Positions 1 to 10,471 of a stretch of DNA of 64,000 bases are shown here, in pieces; the first letter of the stretch is position 1; each line of letters begins with the position of its first letter. The position numbers and the translations under genes were made by a program. The notes under the pieces are model-generated. The model worked only from the letters and a program-made list of their open reading frames with translations, was not told where the DNA came from and did not search any database. The DNA is from Epiperipatus broadwayi (lineage: Eukaryota > Onychophora > Udeonychophora > Euonychophora > Peripatidae), in NCBI GenBank assembly GCA_028023455.1, contig JAQFVV010006215.1, positions 1,934,580 through 1,998,579 on the forward strand. Reading direction: 5' to 3'.

Positions 1-145
1 CATCCTCCACTCTATCTCAAGCAACTGATACACATGGACCACACACATGCAAAAAAATTAATGATCCCCAATATATATATATATTACATGCACTCATCAG
101 TTGGGCCAGATCATAATCTCCCATACATATATACAATCAGTGCTC
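1..145 (-). repeat. Dispersed repeat, core of hairpin family 1 (fragment)
   Basis: This fragment reaches the window edge. It carries the core shared by about ten places in the window: a CATCAGTTGG-type motif followed by CCAGATCATAATCTCCC, here in the same direction as the left arms of the hairpins at 1762 and 6318. The (TA)n stretch beside it is typical of the family. It is a single arm, so it may be half of a hairpin whose other half lies outside the window. Confidence 0.6.
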
Positions 146-376
146 TATTAATATTAAGACAACAATTCCTCAAATGGATAGGCTTCAATCTTCTCACCCT
201 TCCAACTAATATTTTTTTTCTTTTAGGCTTTTAATGTTAATATTTTACATTTTTATTGCTCGTACTTTCATAAGCAATTATATATGCATTATTAAGTGTG
301 TAAATTATTTATTTATTAAAACAGTTTGCTAATATTTAATATACTATTTGCTATTCTTTGAATAAATTATTTTTAT

Positions 377-782
377 TAGTTTATATATATATTTAATCTA
401 TAATATTAATAAGCCAATAAGCTGATACACATGCGCTTTGCAGATGTCACTATATAAATGAATACTCCCACTTTTTCAAACCCAAGATAAAGTCTTTAAG
501 AAAATATAGAATGAATCCACCTATATTTTCGACCCAACCGTATATATATGGGCAAATCTGAAGTGTTTGAAATAAAGAACTGAAGTTATTAATTGATCAC
601 TTTAAATTACTTTCTATATTTTCTTAAAGACTTTATCTTGGGTTTGAAAAAGTGGGAGTATTCATTTATATAGTGACATCTGCAAAGCGTATGTGTATCA
701 GCTTATTGGCTTATTAATATTATAGATTATAAACAAAAACATCGCGCTATATTAAAAAAATAAATGTCTAGTTTATATATAT
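377..782. mobile_element. Hairpin retroposon with 14-bp direct repeats
   Basis: Two arms of 118 bp (394-511 and 612-729) are reverse complements with one mismatch seen, which is a C/T change at a CpG. A 100-bp loop lies between them. A 14-bp direct repeat, TAGTTTATATATAT, lies at 377-390 and again at 769-782, so the unit is 391-768 with a short A-rich tail on the right. A 14-bp duplication plus a tail on one side suggests target-primed (LINE-driven) insertion rather than cut-and-paste transposition. The duplication is low in complexity, which weakens this. No protein is encoded. Confidence 0.6.
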
Positions 783-1748
783 TTTTAAAAAATTGTTTGG
801 AAAAAATAACAGTTAAAATATCTAATTTTCTAAACTGCTCAACTGAGTTTTTTATTTTAAAAATGATCAACTTATCTGTTGAACTATTAGTATGACTAAT
901 TTTTAGTTGATTATGACAATGTTATTTATAACACAATTATTTAGAAAACTAATTCCAAGCTGTCATTAATGTTAATGAGGATTTGTCACTAATATTTCTT
1001 TATTAGTTAGTAATGTTTAAATTTAAAAAAATTGTTTAAAGATAATTTTTGCGTTAAGTGAAAATGATTCCTACTAAAATTATTTTATCTAATAAATAAA
1101 CCTGTAATTAAAATTGAAAAGTACTTCTAAGAGAATTTAAATTTTGATTTTTATTATTACTTAATTATTAATACTTGATTTCAGCTTAATCATTTAGAGT
1201 GATATTTGAGATAAATTAATTGGTGTTTTTAAATTTCTTTCAAGAAAAACTAGTAATTATTAATCTTAAAAATATTCATCATTAATCATAAAGTAGGCAA
1301 AGCAGCTCAAAGTCATCCCCAATAGTTTATTATAGATTTTCTGAAATAAAGTTTTCGTATATTATAATAATTCAGAAAACTTTATTCCGTTTCATCACTC
1401 AATTTTAGTTTATTATGAAATATTTTTTTAAAATTTGGTATCTAGTCAAGAATATCACATTTTTACATTTATTGTTTTATTTTATGATTATCTATCTTGC
1501 TTCATTACTTTTGGCAAGAGGCATTTAATTCTCACCTTGATTTACATTTCTCTTTTGATATTCCTTAAAGTTTGATAAGCAATATCACTAGCCAAAAATT
1601 AATTATTAAATTTTCTTTTCCAATAATTCACGTTTAAAATTTCTTTATCTTGTATCTTTTTTAGTCTCTTGTGGGTTTTTTCATTGCTCTTTATTTTAAC
1701 AATTTCTATTATTACTTTTCATATTTCAAACAATTTAAGATCATTTAC
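783..1748. other. AT-rich stretch, no gene seen
   Basis: Very AT-rich sequence with many stops in all frames. I see no repeat arm, no coding block and no RNA gene. Confidence 0.6.
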
Positions 1749-2331
1749 AATATCTTTTTAAGCGGGATTCGAACTCAGACTTTCACACGACCCACTACTC
1801 TCATTGCCATCTCATATTGCTGACCCACCTGACCACACACATGTTGAAAAGATAAATAATCACCAATATACGTATTTCATGCTAAACCAGCAATCATCAG
1901 TTGGTCTAGATTACCATCTCTACACATATATATAATCAGTGTTCAGCTTTATATTAAGATAGGTAATCTTCATACTTTAATGGTCAGGCTTCAAAATATT
2001 CCATCTCACAACTTTTTAGCCTTCCATTTCATTGAAAATCTGATGATGGAACGTTCAAATCCCTTGTTAGTGCCAAGGTTGTATAAAGCTGAACACTGAT
2101 TATATATATGTGTGAGGATAGTAATCTAGACCTACTGATGATTGCTGGTTTAGCATGAAATACGTATATTGGTGATTATTTATCTTTTCAACATGTGTGT
2201 GATCAGGTGGGTCAGCAATATGAGATGGCACTGAGAGTAGTGGGTCGTGTGAAAGTCTGAGTTCGAATCCCGCCTATATTACAAATATAAATGCAGGTTT
2301 AAGCCTGTGCAATGTATTAATATCTTTTTAA
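1749..2331. mobile_element. Hairpin retroposon (family 1) with 13-bp target duplication
   Basis: Arms at 1762-1952 and 2082-2273 (about 190 bp each) are close reverse complements, with a 129-bp loop. The exact 13-mer AATATCTTTTTAA sits at 1749-1761 and 2319-2331, so the inserted unit is 1762-2318. The right side carries a tail (2274-2318) ending in CAATGTATT that the left side lacks. The palindrome at 59.5 kb has this tail on both arms, so this copy looks 5'-truncated, as retroposons often are. Each arm holds a B-box-like GTTCGAATC (2261-2269 on plus), resembling the T-arm of a tRNA. The box faces outward, an odd orientation for a simple tRNA-headed SINE. Confidence 0.75.
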
Positions 2332-2819
2332 ACAAATCATAATTTATTATATATATAAAACTTTATTAATAATAAACTATATATAAATTTACAATAATGA
2401 AATTACCCCAAATCCAAAACTCAAACGGACTAGCCAAAAAAATAAAATCTAAAATACTACCAATGGTTTCACTGCTACAAAGTCTGCTTGTAGCAGTTAG
2501 CTTTATGCTTTTAATGTTTATATTTACAATAGAATAAATTTATAGGCAAATGTTTGATGAAACTACAACTGTAGTTGTATAATAAGTTCTTTAACTTCAG
2601 TAACTGTAATTCCATTATACATAAAAAAATTGATTTAAAGACATCTATTAAAAAATATAAATTTCTATATAAAAAAAGGCTGAATGCAACCAAGTTATGT
2701 TCATTCATTTTAAAGTCAGTTTAAGTGATAATCCTTCGGGTAAATTATAGTAAAGTTTATTTAATATATATTATTGTTGAACAATGAAAATGAATTCTTT
2801 AATATACACTAGAGTTTAG
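2332..2819. other. AT-rich stretch, no gene seen
   Basis: No coding block or repeat arm recognised. A 65-codon open frame on minus (2511-2708) has low-complexity composition and no recognisable domain. Confidence 0.5.
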
Positions 2820-3260
2820 GAGAATTTGAGATCATGATCATCAGATACTGTCTTCACAAACTCTGTTCAATTTTCTCTTTCCCTTGCAAGATGGCTGCAT
2901 GAGTGCAAATTAGTTCCACATCATGCTTTAACATCATTTGTTCATATTCTAACCATTCCATACTTTATGTAGTAAACTGTAAAACAAAACTTTCTGTCCA
3001 CAACTTTCTTCAACAAGATTTCTCATTACAATTTTTTGCATATTTTTTTCATTAGGAACTTTTCACAATCAATTCTCAATTGCAAATATTTTTTCAACTA
3101 TTTTGTCATCATCTATGTTTCACAATCGTATAATTCACTAGCAAATATCATGTGTTCCAGTATGTTTAATTTATTTGGTCTCTTGATCTCCATGCTATTT
3201 CAAATCTTATTCATGCCTTGTAGATGACATTTCAGATCTAAGGATTACTTTAATTCTATT
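2820..3260 (-). pseudogene. LINE reverse-transcriptase C-terminal remnant
   Basis: On minus, around 3101-3160, the frame reads SELYDCET, stop, MMTK. This is the signature of the segment after the RT domain in many LINEs (LYGCETWT...), with the Trp codon changed to a stop. A Leu/Lys-rich, Arg-containing stretch with further stops follows down to about 2830, in the position of the usual C-terminal tail. No RT catalytic motif survives. It does not align by eye with the RTE copy at 20.8 kb, so a different clade is possible. The assignment rests on one motif and its context. Confidence 0.45.
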
Positions 3261-3394
3261 TTTTTTTTGGCAATTAAAATTACTAATATTATTTTCAAAA
3301 TGTACAAAAAGTTTTACATTGCTTGTGATACTTGATAATATAATGTATGTCATTCTGATGTTATTTATATCAATACTTAAATAACACAGCATCT

Positions 3395-4560
3395 TTATAT
3401 CAATGAAAGTTTTCTAATTTGTATGATGATTTCCAACCAGTGATTTACTAGTCCCTTGATTGAGCACAAAGCAGTATTATCTTGTGATGCTCCTCAATTT
3501 TCTTAATGAAAAGGATTTTTTAAATAATTATGGTGTTCCATAGCTGTTTTCCCTGCATCATCCTTAAATGACTATATATTAAATAAATGATCATTTTCCA
3601 GGTGTGGGTCATGATCTCAGTGACTTGCTTTCTCCTTATAATCCCATTCACTAACTTTTATTGCTTCTGCTTTATAATCTTTTTTTATTGTTATCCTTTT
3701 GTAACACCTGCTCATTTTGCACCTGTCTGGAAGTTTTATATAACTCTTCATGAGTTGCTTTCATATTCCCTGTGAGTTGCCATCTCAACTCTTCATTTGT
3801 TGGGTTCCATTTTAATCTTTGATGCTTGATCTTTCACTTGTCCTATTATTTCATCTTTCATTTTACAAACTGGCTTGCCAATTCCTTCTTGCCATTCTTC
3901 CTTCTCTTGCAAATTCCAATTGTCCTTCTTCACTATTTGATTTATTCTTTTGGCTTTCTCTCATATTACATTTTATACATATATTTTATTCTTCTGCTCT
4001 TTCTTATCCTCTACACTGTTTTGATTTTATCATAGTTAGCTTTTTGAATGCTCTGGTTTATTGTTTTATTGTCTCTTTCTCTTTTCTGATCAATTTCCTT
4101 TATCTTCATCAACAACTGAATGTCTTCTACTTTACTTAACAGCATTTCTTCTTTTTAAAGATTGCTATTTTCTATTCTTTTTAGCAATTATTTCTATTCT
4201 TTGCTGACTACTTTCTTTTACTTTTCTTAGGAATATGATTTTCTTTTACTTTTTTTGGAATGACTTCATTTCTTTCTTGATTATTTTTCTCTATTTTCCT
4301 TAGCAGCATTTTTTTTTTTTTTTTTGCCAATTGCTTTTTTTATGTGTTTCTTAGCAACATTTGAACTCTATTCTGCTCTTGTTTGATTGTTTACTTCCAC
4401 TTTTATTAGGAACATGCCACATCTGAATATAACCTAGTTATTTTTTCTATTCCCTAATTTCTTTCAGTTGGATCCTGATCTTTTTCTTGGTCATGTTCTA
4501 TCTCCAGTTTTTTCAATTTTGCCCATATCAGCATATAAATTTATATTCAATTACTTTTAA
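3395..4560 (-). pseudogene. Decayed gag of the coiled-coil gag lineage
   Basis: At 3575-3400 on minus, two pieces in different frames match the gags at 34 and 45 kb: DDAGKTAMEH (compare DEAGETAMKH and DAGEIPMEH) and IKGLVNHW (compare LKGLVKEWW). Upstream on minus (4560-3600) the strand is strongly purine-rich and encodes Glu/Lys/Gln-rich broken segments, like the charged N-terminal half of the other gags. Frameshifts and stops are numerous. Apparent plus-strand hydrophobic open frames here (for example 3819-4139) are antisense shadows of this purine-rich strand. I could not find flanking LTRs, so this is the oldest of the four gag copies or an isolated fragment. Confidence 0.6.
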
Positions 4561-5943
4561 TCTTACACAAAAAATGGCGAATTTCTAATATAATATTTCA
4601 TAAAATAAGCCTCTTATTATCTCCTTTTTATGCAATCTTTCACTATTGCCTATTGTTTCTAAATTGCCTTTTTTAATATTACTATATTAACCCTATCTTT
4701 ACTTGTCTCATCTTTTTCTCCTATTTTATTCCCCATTTCTATCCTGTTCATGCATGTGTGACAGACTTCTGCAATCACTTTTTTTATTAATATGTATACA
4801 TATCAAACCATTTACTCAACATTTTAAAAAAAATCTGATTGGCATTTTAACAATTAAGAATGATTATCGATCTGTAATTTTGTGATAAAGAATCAAACCA
4901 CAGGAAAATAGATACATAATACAGCATGAACAAACTAGGAGGGTGATTTCAATTTAAACAATAATAAGCTATCTAAAATTTTAAATATAAAATACTAATA
5001 AAATCTTTCAAATCTAAAGCCTTGCTCAATTGAATTTCTGAGACACGGAGACTACTACTAATAAATATGCAAATATTCAAAATCCCTCAAAAGTTAAACC
5101 TTGTTCCTTTGAGTCTTAAAGGTTAGTAAATATAAAAACTTGAAAGTAGGTTAGTGCAGTGTCTGAAATAAAATCACTCCTAGTGACATGATATTGTGTC
5201 TTCAAGTGAATGACAAAATTCATCATCTATCACAAATACTGCAATAATGCACCACAATCACTACTTCATGTCTATAAATCAATTATTTATCAAATAAATT
5301 TTCACATATACTCTTGTCATGTATTTCATAATAATTACTTTTTTTATTATTAATTTTTGCATAGTAAATGGACTTGTTTCTCAGGTATAAAATTATATTT
5401 AAGCGTCAAGTTATATGGTCATTTTATAATACTGGTCACCAAAATGTAATTAATTAAGCCCGTAGTTAGGTTTTTGTAGCCCCAGGTTTCCAATTTAACA
5501 ATTATTTTCTATTTTATTTTTCATCCATTTAGCTTTTCTTTCTATAATTTCAGGTTTTCAATCCAATAATTATTTTAATCACTCTTTTAATATAGGTTGA
5601 GAAAATCATGATTTTGGACACATCAATATGTCTTGTAAAATGTTTTTCTCCTCCTATATTCCTTTTAGACAAATTAGTTATATAGTCAATCTATTTATAT
5701 CTCAATTGAAATATCTTTTTCATTTCTTCAGAAATAAAGATCTTAACCTCTTCTATAAAAAATGAACTACACAGGGAAAAAACAATTATACCCAATAAAG
5801 CTTAAACATTTAAGTTGTTATTAAAATGTTTCAAATATGTCACATGATTATTTAATGTATAAAAATATTTTAATAAGTTTAACCTAACTAATGTCCTACT
5901 TAACAATAAGTCATCTTGTATCTAACATGAGAAGAAAGAATTC

Positions 5944-5974
<31 letters not shown>

Positions 5975-6290
5975 ATATATATATTCTTCTCAATATATAT
6001 TATATGTACAAAGTGTTGTCTTCTGTATAAAAAATTGTCCATGCATTCTTTTCATTTGTCCAATATTGTTCTGTGCACAATTTATGTTAAGAAATCAAAT
6101 TATGTTCACTGCTCATCATTTAGACAAGCTATTTATTTTATTGATAACTTTTTAAAGGTTATTCAGCTGGTAAGTTGGTTGCTTGAATCTAATTTTTCCT
6201 GATGGAAGTTCAACTTGTAGGAACTTGATTATGACTAAATATAACAACTTTTAGCCACAGTTTATATATATAATAAATACAAGTATATTT
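4561..6290. other. AT-rich stretch with a (CT)n/(TA)n microsatellite
   Basis: No gene recognised. A short CT-dinucleotide run at about 5944-5966 passes directly into TA repeats. The 103-codon open frame at 5891-6202 contains this microsatellite and has no protein-like features. Confidence 0.5.
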
Positions 6291-6457
6291 TATATACCTG
6301 AAGTCTAGATATAGTATAGGTGATTTAAACACAGACTTTCAAGCTCTCTTCAGCCACTGATACATATGTCCATATGTATATGAAAAGAAAAATGATCTCC
6401 AATATAAGTATTTCATGCTGAACCAGCACTCATAAGTTGATCCAGACCATCACCTCC

Positions 6458-6498
<41 letters not shown>

Positions 6499-6911
6499 GT
6501 TCACTAGAGGGAGCTTAGCACTAGCTCCGGTCAAGCTTTAATTTATAAGTTCTGAAAAAGAAAGAATTCAAAATCTCTATTGGAATGTTCTTATCCCAAG
6601 ACCAATTGGTTTTGGCACTTATAAATTAAAGCTTGATTGGAGCTAGTGGTAAGCTCCCTCTAGTGAACATTTTAATACAAGCTTAAAAGCAAGTTACACA
6701 ATTTGTGTCTTGTTTTATTAAATATATATATATATGGGAGATGATCTGGACAAACTGATGAATGCTAGTTCAGCCGGAAATATGTATATTAGAGATCATT
6801 TATCTTTTTCACATGTATATGATCATGTGTAATGGTTGTATGAGATAGAGTGGATGGCTGAAGGGAGTTTGAGTATCTGTGTTCAAGTCCCCTATGTTAT
6901 ATATACATGAA
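6291..6911. mobile_element. Hairpin retroposon (family 1) with ~12-bp target duplication
   Basis: The outer arms, about 6318-6458 and 6733-6893, are reverse complements that carry the family-1 core. TATATACCTGAA at 6291-6302 and TATATACATGAA at 6900-6911 differ by one base and look like a 12-bp target duplication. The right arm contains an A-box-like TGGCTGAAGGG (6855-6865) and a B-box-like GTTCAAGTC (6881-6889). They are only about 15 bases apart, closer than in a normal tRNA gene. The loop contains (CA)n and (TA)n runs and a second hairpin. Confidence 0.65.
6499..6668. repeat. Inner inverted repeat nested in the hairpin loop
   Basis: GTTCACTAGAGGGAGC at 6499 pairs with its reverse complement ending at 6668. 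The arms are about 52 bp (6499-6550 and 6617-6668) with three or so mismatches and a 66-bp loop. It begins directly after a TATATA run within the spacer of the outer hairpin, so it looks like a later insertion of a separate small palindromic repeat. Confidence 0.7.
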
Positions 6912-8686
6912 TTAAATCCAAATTATTACAGCAGCCTTTTATTTTTAGATACTATAGTTATACTTATTAAATTATATTTTTTTGATAATGTATTGCATTG
7001 TTTTGTTTTATATTTATGCAAATACTCATGAATTAATTACAATCCCTTTACTCCAGCTACATTTGGTATTAAAATGATCATTTTCCATTTTCTAGAAGAT
7101 GAAATAAATCTATATCATTTCTATTTAGTATTCACAAAAACAAAGAAACTCTATTATCTGATTGATTGAATACTGCATTATCACCATAACAGTCATTGGA
7201 TTAACAAATAATTAAATAAATAATCAAATGTAATTATGATAGATTTGAACCCAGACTTTCAAGCTCCCTTCAGGTATCCAATCTATCTCATAATGGTTTA
7301 TTGATCATTGATGGAGCATTGCTGTGATTCGCTACATCAGTGTATTAAAATATTCGTGTAAATTAATAAGTATTCTTCTATTTCATTTATCTATCCACAT
7401 TCTCATTATATTTCTTTTTTTTTTTGTCATCTGTCAATTTTAGCCTTAAGCTTATGAATTTTAATACATCTCTAAATAAAAATTCTAATTTAGAATTAGG
7501 AGAAAGCCCAATATAATAAACATTTCTAATTTTGAAAAGTTTCATAATAAAATATAATATAAAAAATTAGATTATTCTGAATTTAATTATATTTATTTAA
7601 TTTTATTACAACATAGAACAAAATAAATGATAATTTTTTAAAAAAATAATTATGTATATCAATTCTTATCTTGAACAAATTAAGATGTAATCAATTTAAG
7701 TATTCTTAAATAAAAATAAAAAAAAGTAAAAAACTGTTTCAATAATAATCAATAGCGCTCTAATGTGAATATATTCAACTGAAATGTAGATATATTTATA
7801 TATATGACATACGTCAGACGAATACATTCGTTGGATGAGACTATTCGTGAAGTATTTATATACATAAACATTATATACTTGGACCAGCAGTAAAAAAAAA
7901 AAATAGTATTTAACATATATATATATACAAGAACTTTTATTTTTCAATTAATAAAATTATATATTGTAAATGTTTTAATGACATATCAATTTAAATCTAA
8001 AAAGCATCATTACAAAATAAAATTAAGTTTTTGACATTCAAATAAGTTTTTAATTTATCTAACTATATGGATAGTTATCAGAAGGAGATAATAAATAAAA
8101 TAATATTTAATTTAAAATTATATAAGCGATTTGTCATCTGATTAAATTCTCAAGCGTTATTATTACATATATTGTTGCGACGCTTTAGAAACCATTTTGC
8201 ATGCAGCAATAAATGTAAAATTAAATATATTAAAATTTTCGAACGGTTGACTCATGTTTTCAATGGAAGTCTGATTTTTACAATATTTGCCTCTTTCCAA
8301 AACTTCTTTTCACATTAGAACAATTTTATAAGATATGTGCATCAAAGTTTATATGCCTACATTCAGAACTTCTTGAACACCATGATTTTCATCATCGTCA
8401 AATTAACACTACTTTGTAAATGTCTGATTTTTTGAAGCACAATAAACTCTTATAATTTGTTGTGAGATTTTTACTAGAAAAACGCGGAAAAATCCATTTT
8501 CAGTAGATTTCAATTTGTAGTAATTTCTTAAGACTAAAAGGTACTTGTGAAAATTTAGGATGACTGAAAGTAATATACACTATAACATTGGATTATACCT
8601 TTATTCTTTTAGTTGATAAAATGTTCTCCATTAATATTGCCATAGACCTAAAATTTTTCTCACATAATGAAGTAACAATAATAATG
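6912..8686. other. AT-rich stretch with a family-1 fragment
   Basis: At 7241-7296 a short piece matches the left outer end of the hairpin at 6318 (GACTTTCAAGCTCCCTTCAG). The rest is AT-rich with no coding block that I recognise. The 83-codon minus frame at 7696-7947 is Tyr/Ile-rich and low in complexity. Confidence 0.5.
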
Positions 8687-8691
8687 ATGAT

Positions 8692-9357
8692 TGTTGTATA
8701 CATATGTAAATAGAGCCAGTAAAGGCACACATTTAATTAAGTGAAAATAAAAGTAATTAGATCGGGCTACATTAACTAAATAAAGTAATTACAGAGGCAT
8801 TGTTTAACAGATTGGATTATCAAGGGAATTAATAACCAAATGAAGCCGTTTACACACACGTGAGAAAATGTATTAATACTCCAGAAAAGAAGTGACGAGA
8901 GTGGGATTTCAAATTGTGGCAATATAAAAAAGAGTGGGGAAAAAAAGATATATCGCGCCTTGTGCTTTTGTTCTTGATGAGTGCTGCTGCTTTACGGACT
9001 GCGATCCCAGGTTCTCGGCGCCTGTTGGTGAATCCGGCTGATTAGAATAAAAGCAGACCACACCGGTCTTAATATAATTTTAAACGCCCTAAGTGGCTCT
9101 TGCGAGGGTTATTTTCATCACCTAGGCAAGGTACTGTGCGCTTTATATTACTGTAGACAGAGAAGGGGATTTGAACTTTAATGCAGTCAGATATTTATAT
9201 ATATATATATATATATATATGTTAACCAATTATCATAACTGTTGTTAGTATGAATTATTATGTACCAATAAAGATTTAGTGTAAATTAGTCGGTGATTCT
9301 CATTTATAATTAAGTATTAATATTTGCGATCATTCAGCTACAGCTGAGGACACTGCA
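8692..9357 (+). repeat. 5' LTR of the Gypsy element
   Basis: Begins TGTTGTATAC and ends GACACTGCA. A TATA-like TATAAAAAAG lies at 8923-8932 and an AATAAA poly(A) signal at 9267-9272, placing a plausible U3-R-U5 order. A TA-dinucleotide run near 9195-9220 is longer than in the 3' LTR. At about five sites this copy keeps CG where the 3' LTR has TG or CA. Confidence 0.93.
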
Positions 9358-9363
9358 AATTTC

Positions 9364-9381
9364 TGGTGTAGTCTCAAACAA
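9364..9381 (+). other. Primer-binding site of the Gypsy element
   Basis: TGGTGTAGTCTC begins six bases after the LTR end. TGG complements the CCA end of a tRNA, as expected for a PBS. I cannot name the tRNA. Confidence 0.6.
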
Positions 9382-9390
9382 CCTTAAATT

Positions 9391-9984
9391 ATGTCATTAG
9401 GGCAGAATAGTATAGGCAAATTCAACGCCAGTAACGTATCCGAATGGCCATTATATAGAACACAGATCGAAAATTTCTTTACTTTGAATGCGATTGAGGA
9501 TAACAAGAGAAAAATAGCGGCCCTAATGTGTTATGGCGGGAAAAGAGTAATTGAGGTAATTCATAAAAATTTTGAAGTGCCTTTGCCTGAGAAGGTCAAG
9601 TATGAGGAAGTGATCAAGAAGTTAGATGATCAGTTTAGCCCCCGTCCCTCTCACCACATAGCTAGATTAACTCTCCAAAATAGGAAACAATTTAGCGGTG
9701 AGAAAATTAATGATTATAATCTTGCTTTAAGAGAATTGGCTAAAGATTGTAACTATGGTGATTTCGTTGATGAAATTTTAATGGATCAGCTACTTTGGGG
9801 CATGGCCAATGATAGGCTCAGACAGCAATTGCTAGTAGAGACGGAGTTAACCTACGTAATGGCCATCAAAAAGGGTATAGCGTATGAGTTGATATTGGAG
9901 CAGGCACAAGCTTTTAGATGTAAATTGGATGAAACCACAAAATGGGGGTATTCAAAACATACAGAGGAAATCAAAGCCCAATGA
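9391..9984 (+). CDS. gag: Gypsy Gag, capsid part
   Basis: A 197-codon frame that opens shortly after the PBS. It starts MSLGQNSIGKFNASNVSEW, a typical opening for capsid domains of this Gypsy group. The next segment (residues about 25-150) contains the aromatic/Leu pattern and the LTLQNRKQFSGEKINDYNL block seen in retrotransposon capsids, which build the cytoplasmic particle that packages element RNA. It stops at 9984, while the zinc-knuckle reading continues in the -1 frame from about 9942 (43-base overlap, with a G5 run at 9944-9948). The full protein could come from programmed frameshifting or the frame may be broken by an indel. No canonical slippery heptamer is evident. Confidence 0.88.
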   Translation: MSLGQNSIGKFNASNVSEWPLYRTQIENFFTLNAIEDNKRKIAALMCYGGKRVIEVIHKNFEVPLPEKVKYEEVIKKLDDQFSPRPSHHIARLTLQNRKQFSGEKINDYNLALRELAKDCNYGDFVDEILMDQLLWGMANDRLRQQLLVETELTYVMAIKKGIAYELILEQAQAFRCKLDETTKWGYSKHTEEIKAQ

Positions 9985-10196
9985 AGTCAAATACTAGTAA
10001 TGCTAAAATAATATGTTTCTGTTGTGGCAAAACGGGCCATATTTCAAGAGAATGCAAATGGCAGAAAGAAGCGTGTTTTAAATGCGGCAAAAAAGGTCAT
10101 TTGTCATGCGTCTGTAGACAAGACGACAAAGGAAAAATAAAAGAACACTCCCACATGCCTCATGATAGGGGAGGAAAATTTGCACCACCCATATGA
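9942..10196 (+). CDS. Gypsy nucleocapsid, two CCHC zinc knuckles
   Basis: This 84-codon frame, -1 relative to gag, carries CFCCGKTGHISREC and CFKCGKKGHLSCVC, both C-X2-C-X4-H-X4-C knuckles that bind element RNA. The flanks are Lys-rich. It is the normal C-terminal part of Gag and probably never uses its own ATG. Its stop overlaps the next ATG as ATGA (10193-10196), a layout that can allow termination-reinitiation, or it may simply mark another frame break. Confidence 0.9.
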   Translation: MGVFKTYRGNQSPMKSNTSNAKIICFCCGKTGHISRECKWQKEACFKCGKKGHLSCVCRQDDKGKIKEHSHMPHDRGGKFAPPI

Positions 10197-10471
10197 TTAA
10201 AAATCTAGACGTTAAAAGTATACATCAGTTTATGATTAAACTTAAAATTTACGGTAAAGAAATAGAAATGGAAATTGATAGCGGATCGGCAATTTCCATA
10301 ATTTCACGGTCAGATTGGAAAAAATTATATGATAAAGCAAACATTGTTTTAGAAAAAACAAATATTAAAGTGAGAGACATAAATGGTAATGCCCTCAAAA
10401 TAATTGGTCAGGTTAAAGCACCAATTAAATACAATGGCAAAAAAAACGAATCTACCTCTATATATTGTTAA
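10193..10471 (+). CDS. Gypsy aspartic protease (partial frame)
   Basis: A 92-codon frame. EIDSGSAISIIS holds the aspartic-protease active-site triad as Asp-Ser-Gly (DSG rather than DTG). It is preceded by the expected beta-strand segment and followed by a conserved hydrophobic stretch to about residue 80. The enzyme would dimerise and cleave Gag-Pol. The frame changes at an A8 run (10439-10446): beyond it the protease C terminus and RT continue in the overlapping frame. The last ~12 residues of this frame are therefore not part of the family protein. A length change in the A-run or frameshifting at it are the two explanations. Confidence 0.85.
   Translation: MIKNLDVKSIHQFMIKLKIYGKEIEMEIDSGSAISIISRSDWKKLYDKANIVLEKTNIKVRDINGNALKIIGQVKAPIKYNGKKNESTSIYC

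Noticed and set aside
2220-2273. tRNA gene
   Set aside because: A B-box-like motif is present, but no cloverleaf can be formed and box spacing is too short; it is part of a dispersed repeat arm.
3819-4139. 106-codon hydrophobic frame that could be read as a membrane protein
   Set aside because: It is the antisense of a purine-rich strand encoding a decayed charged gag region; pyrimidine-rich strands give Leu/Phe/Ser-rich false frames.
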